DNA of 64,000 nt from positions 169,501 to 233,500 of the forward strand of contig JACKDR010000005.1 in NCBI GenBank assembly GCA_020633495.1. The letters are read 5' to 3'. This document shows positions 62,408 to 64,000 of this stretch, piece by piece (the stretch's first letter is position 1; each line of letters opens with the position of its first letter). Made by a program: the position numbers and the translations under genes. This DNA comes from Kofleriaceae bacterium. Its GTDB lineage: Bacteria; Myxococcota_A; Polyangia; Haliangiales; Haliangiaceae. The notes beneath the pieces are model-generated. The model was not told the DNA's origin, did not search any database, and saw nothing but the letters and a program-made list of their open reading frames with translations.

Positions 62408-64000
62408 ATGCAGCGTCGCCGCGGGCCGATGTCGATCCCCTGCGGCGGCGCGCGCACGATCGCCGGCGCGATCGCGATCGTGGCCGCGGCGCTGACCACC
62501 GCGTGCGCGCCGGTGGCGACGCCGCGCTTCCCCGACGACGTCGCCGCCGCGGTCGTCGCCGACGACATGCGCCGGCTCGAGACCGCGACGCTGGTCCTCT
62601 ACTACCCGGCCGGGCGCGACGCCGAGGTCGCGCGCGTCGCCGCGACCCTCGAGCGCTGCGTCGCCGCGGCGCGCGGGCGCACCCAGCTGACGTCGTGGAC
62701 CACCGGCGAGAAGCCGGTCGTGGTCATGCCGGCGGCGCCGTTCAACAACGCCTACGTCGCGCCGCGGACCGCCGGAGACGAGGACGTCGCGGTGGTGCCG
62801 ACCTACGACACCCTCGACTTCACCAGCGAGTTCGGCCTGCCGCCCGATCCCGGGATGATCGGCTGCCACGAGATGATCCACTACGTCCAGGCCCAGCAGA
62901 TCGGCGGGCTGTGGGCCGCGCTCGATCGCGTGCTCGGCGATCTGGTGACGCCGCAGGCCGGCCTCGATCCGTGGTTCTGGGAGGGCCTGGCGGTCCACTA
63001 CGAGACCGCGCTCAACCCCGGCGCCGGCCGGCTGGCGTGGCCGGTGTGGCGCGGCGTGTTCGCGGCCGGCTACGCCGACGGCGGCCTCGACGGCGACGAC
63101 CTGTCGGAATGGAAGCGCCTGGCGCCGCCGGGCCATCACTACCTGGTCGGCAGCCACTTCGTCGACTGGTTGATCGCGACCTACGGCGAGGCCCGGCTGT
63201 GGCAGGTGATCGCCGCGCAGGGCTCGTCGGTGGCGTTCACGCTCGGCGTCAGCGGCCGCTTCAAGGACGCCTACGGCAAGGGCCTCGGCGACCTGGTCGC
63301 CGAGTTCCGCCGCGCGCTGACCCGCACGCTCGAGCGCCGCGAGTCGCCGACGACGCAGCGGCGGGTCCGCGCCGTCGGCAGCGACGCCCGCTACGCCCGC
63401 GCCGCGACCGGCGCCGAGGCGGTGATCGTCGAGGACCTCGACGCCGAGGCACGGCTGCAGATCCGCGACGCGCGCGGCGAGATCGTCGTCGATCGCGCGC
63501 TGGTCGAAGTCGTGCCGCCGCGCGGCCTCGCCACCGCGGCCGCGCTGCTGGTGTCGGGGATGGCGTTCACCGGCGACGGCGCGCGCCTGTTCTTCACCGT
63601 CGTCGATCAGGGCGCGACCTACCAGACCACGCGGCTGGTCGCGGTCGACGTCGCGACCGGCGCCCTCGACGTCGTCGCGTCCGGGCTCGGCCCGGGCGGC
63701 GCGATCGCGCCCGACGGCGCGACCTACTACGCGATGGACGTCGACGGCGACGCCTGGGGCCTGGCCGCGGTGACGCTGGCCACCGGCGCGCGCCGCGTCG
63801 TGGTGCCGGCGACGCCCGGGCGCTACGTCCTGCGCGCGGCGCCGTCACCGTCGGGCGATCGCCTGGCGCTGTCGGTGTGGGACGGCCGCTTCGCGATCTG
63901 GATCGTCGACGCCGCCACCGGCGCCCGGCTCGCGACGATCGACGGCGCGACCGCGGTCTACGATCCGAGCTTCGTCGACGACGACCGGCTGATCTACCTG
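62408..64000 (+). CDS. gluzincin-type metallopeptidase with beta-propeller, lipoprotein, 3' end beyond the window
   Basis: At least 531 residues are present and the frame is open at the right edge. The signal peptide ends ALTTAC. A gluzincin-like zinc site is seen at about 155-200: HEMIH (inside GCHEMIHYVQAQQ), with downstream WFWEGLAVHYE supplying the third ligand. From about 315 the sequence turns into repeated beta segments of the WD40/TolB type (LFFTVVDQGATYQTTRLVAVDV, GDRLALSVWDGRFAIWIVDA). Similar surface proteins pair a peptidase-like domain with a propeller. TAACGT lies 6 nt before the ATG. Confidence 0.8.
   Translation, partial: MQRRRGPMSIPCGGARTIAGAIAIVAAALTTACAPVATPRFPDDVAAAVVADDMRRLETATLVLYYPAGRDAEVARVAATLERCVAAARGRTQLTSWTTGEKPVVVMPAAPFNNAYVAPRTAGDEDVAVVPTYDTLDFTSEFGLPPDPGMIGCHEMIHYVQAQQIGGLWAALDRVLGDLVTPQAGLDPWFWEGLAVHYETALNPGAGRLAWPVWRGVFAAGYADGGLDGDDLSEWKRLAPPGHHYLVGSHFVDWLIATYGEARLWQVIAAQGSSVAFTLGVSGRFKDAYGKGLGDLVAEFRRALTRTLERRESPTTQRRVRAVGSDARYARAATGAEAVIVEDLDAEARLQIRDARGEIVVDRALVEVVPPRGLATAAALLVSGMAFTGDGARLFFTVVDQGATYQTTRLVAVDVATGALDVVASGLGPGGAIAPDGATYYAMDVDGDAWGLAAVTLATGARRVVVPATPGRYVLRAAPSPSGDRLALSVWDGRFAIWIVDAATGARLATIDGATAVYDPSFVDDDRLIYL

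Overview
The window is a GC-rich, gene-dense piece of a bacterial chromosome. Four Hanks-type Ser/Thr kinase genes, many small lipoproteins without known relatives, an ECF sigma factor with a cysteine tail, a two-subunit acyl-CoA carboxylase and several acyl-CoA dehydrogenases together suggest a myxobacterium (Myxococcota, perhaps near Haliangiaceae/Kofleriaceae). The lineage is inferred from gene style only. I saw no tRNA, rRNA, CRISPR array or prophage.

Layout: 0-12 kb holds an S1-domain RNA-binding protein, a CstA-type transporter, a FadL-type porin, three tandem paralogous lipoproteins and an M1 aminopeptidase lipoprotein. 12-17 kb holds a kinase and an mccA-mccB carboxylase pair. 17-20.3 kb is the main accessory island: an ECF sigma gene, then 98-bp direct repeats bracketing an HNH endonuclease gene together with G-rich tandem repeats and strong hairpins. 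20-30 kb is mainly lipid and peptide metabolism (two acyl-CoA dehydrogenases, M18 aminopeptidase), a methyltransferase with PqqD-like N-terminal domains, and an SGNH hydrolase. 30-38 kb has peptide deformylase, a membrane-anchored kinase, a frame-broken kinase-STAND ATPase gene, and hemB-hemD. 38-52 kb mixes small secreted proteins, RidA, a prs-cobW pair, a two-gene secreted module, a hotdog-fold protein, an IS1182-type transposase remnant, a sirtuin and an MFS transporter. 52-64 kb has a GNAT/Old-Yellow-Enzyme pair, a fourth kinase, pntAB, aat, and a metallopeptidase/beta-propeller gene that runs off the right edge.

Two patterns cross the window. First, many genes that begin a transcription unit carry a TAnnnT-like hexamer only 4-9 nt before the start codon and no Shine-Dalgarno, as expected for leaderless mRNAs, whereas some downstream or leadered genes have a Shine-Dalgarno or overlap the previous stop codon (ATGA/GTGA). 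Second, several genes change reading frame exactly at short (CG)n tracts in a way that a 2-bp CG gain or loss would repair. This points to base-calling or assembly indels, or to slippage.
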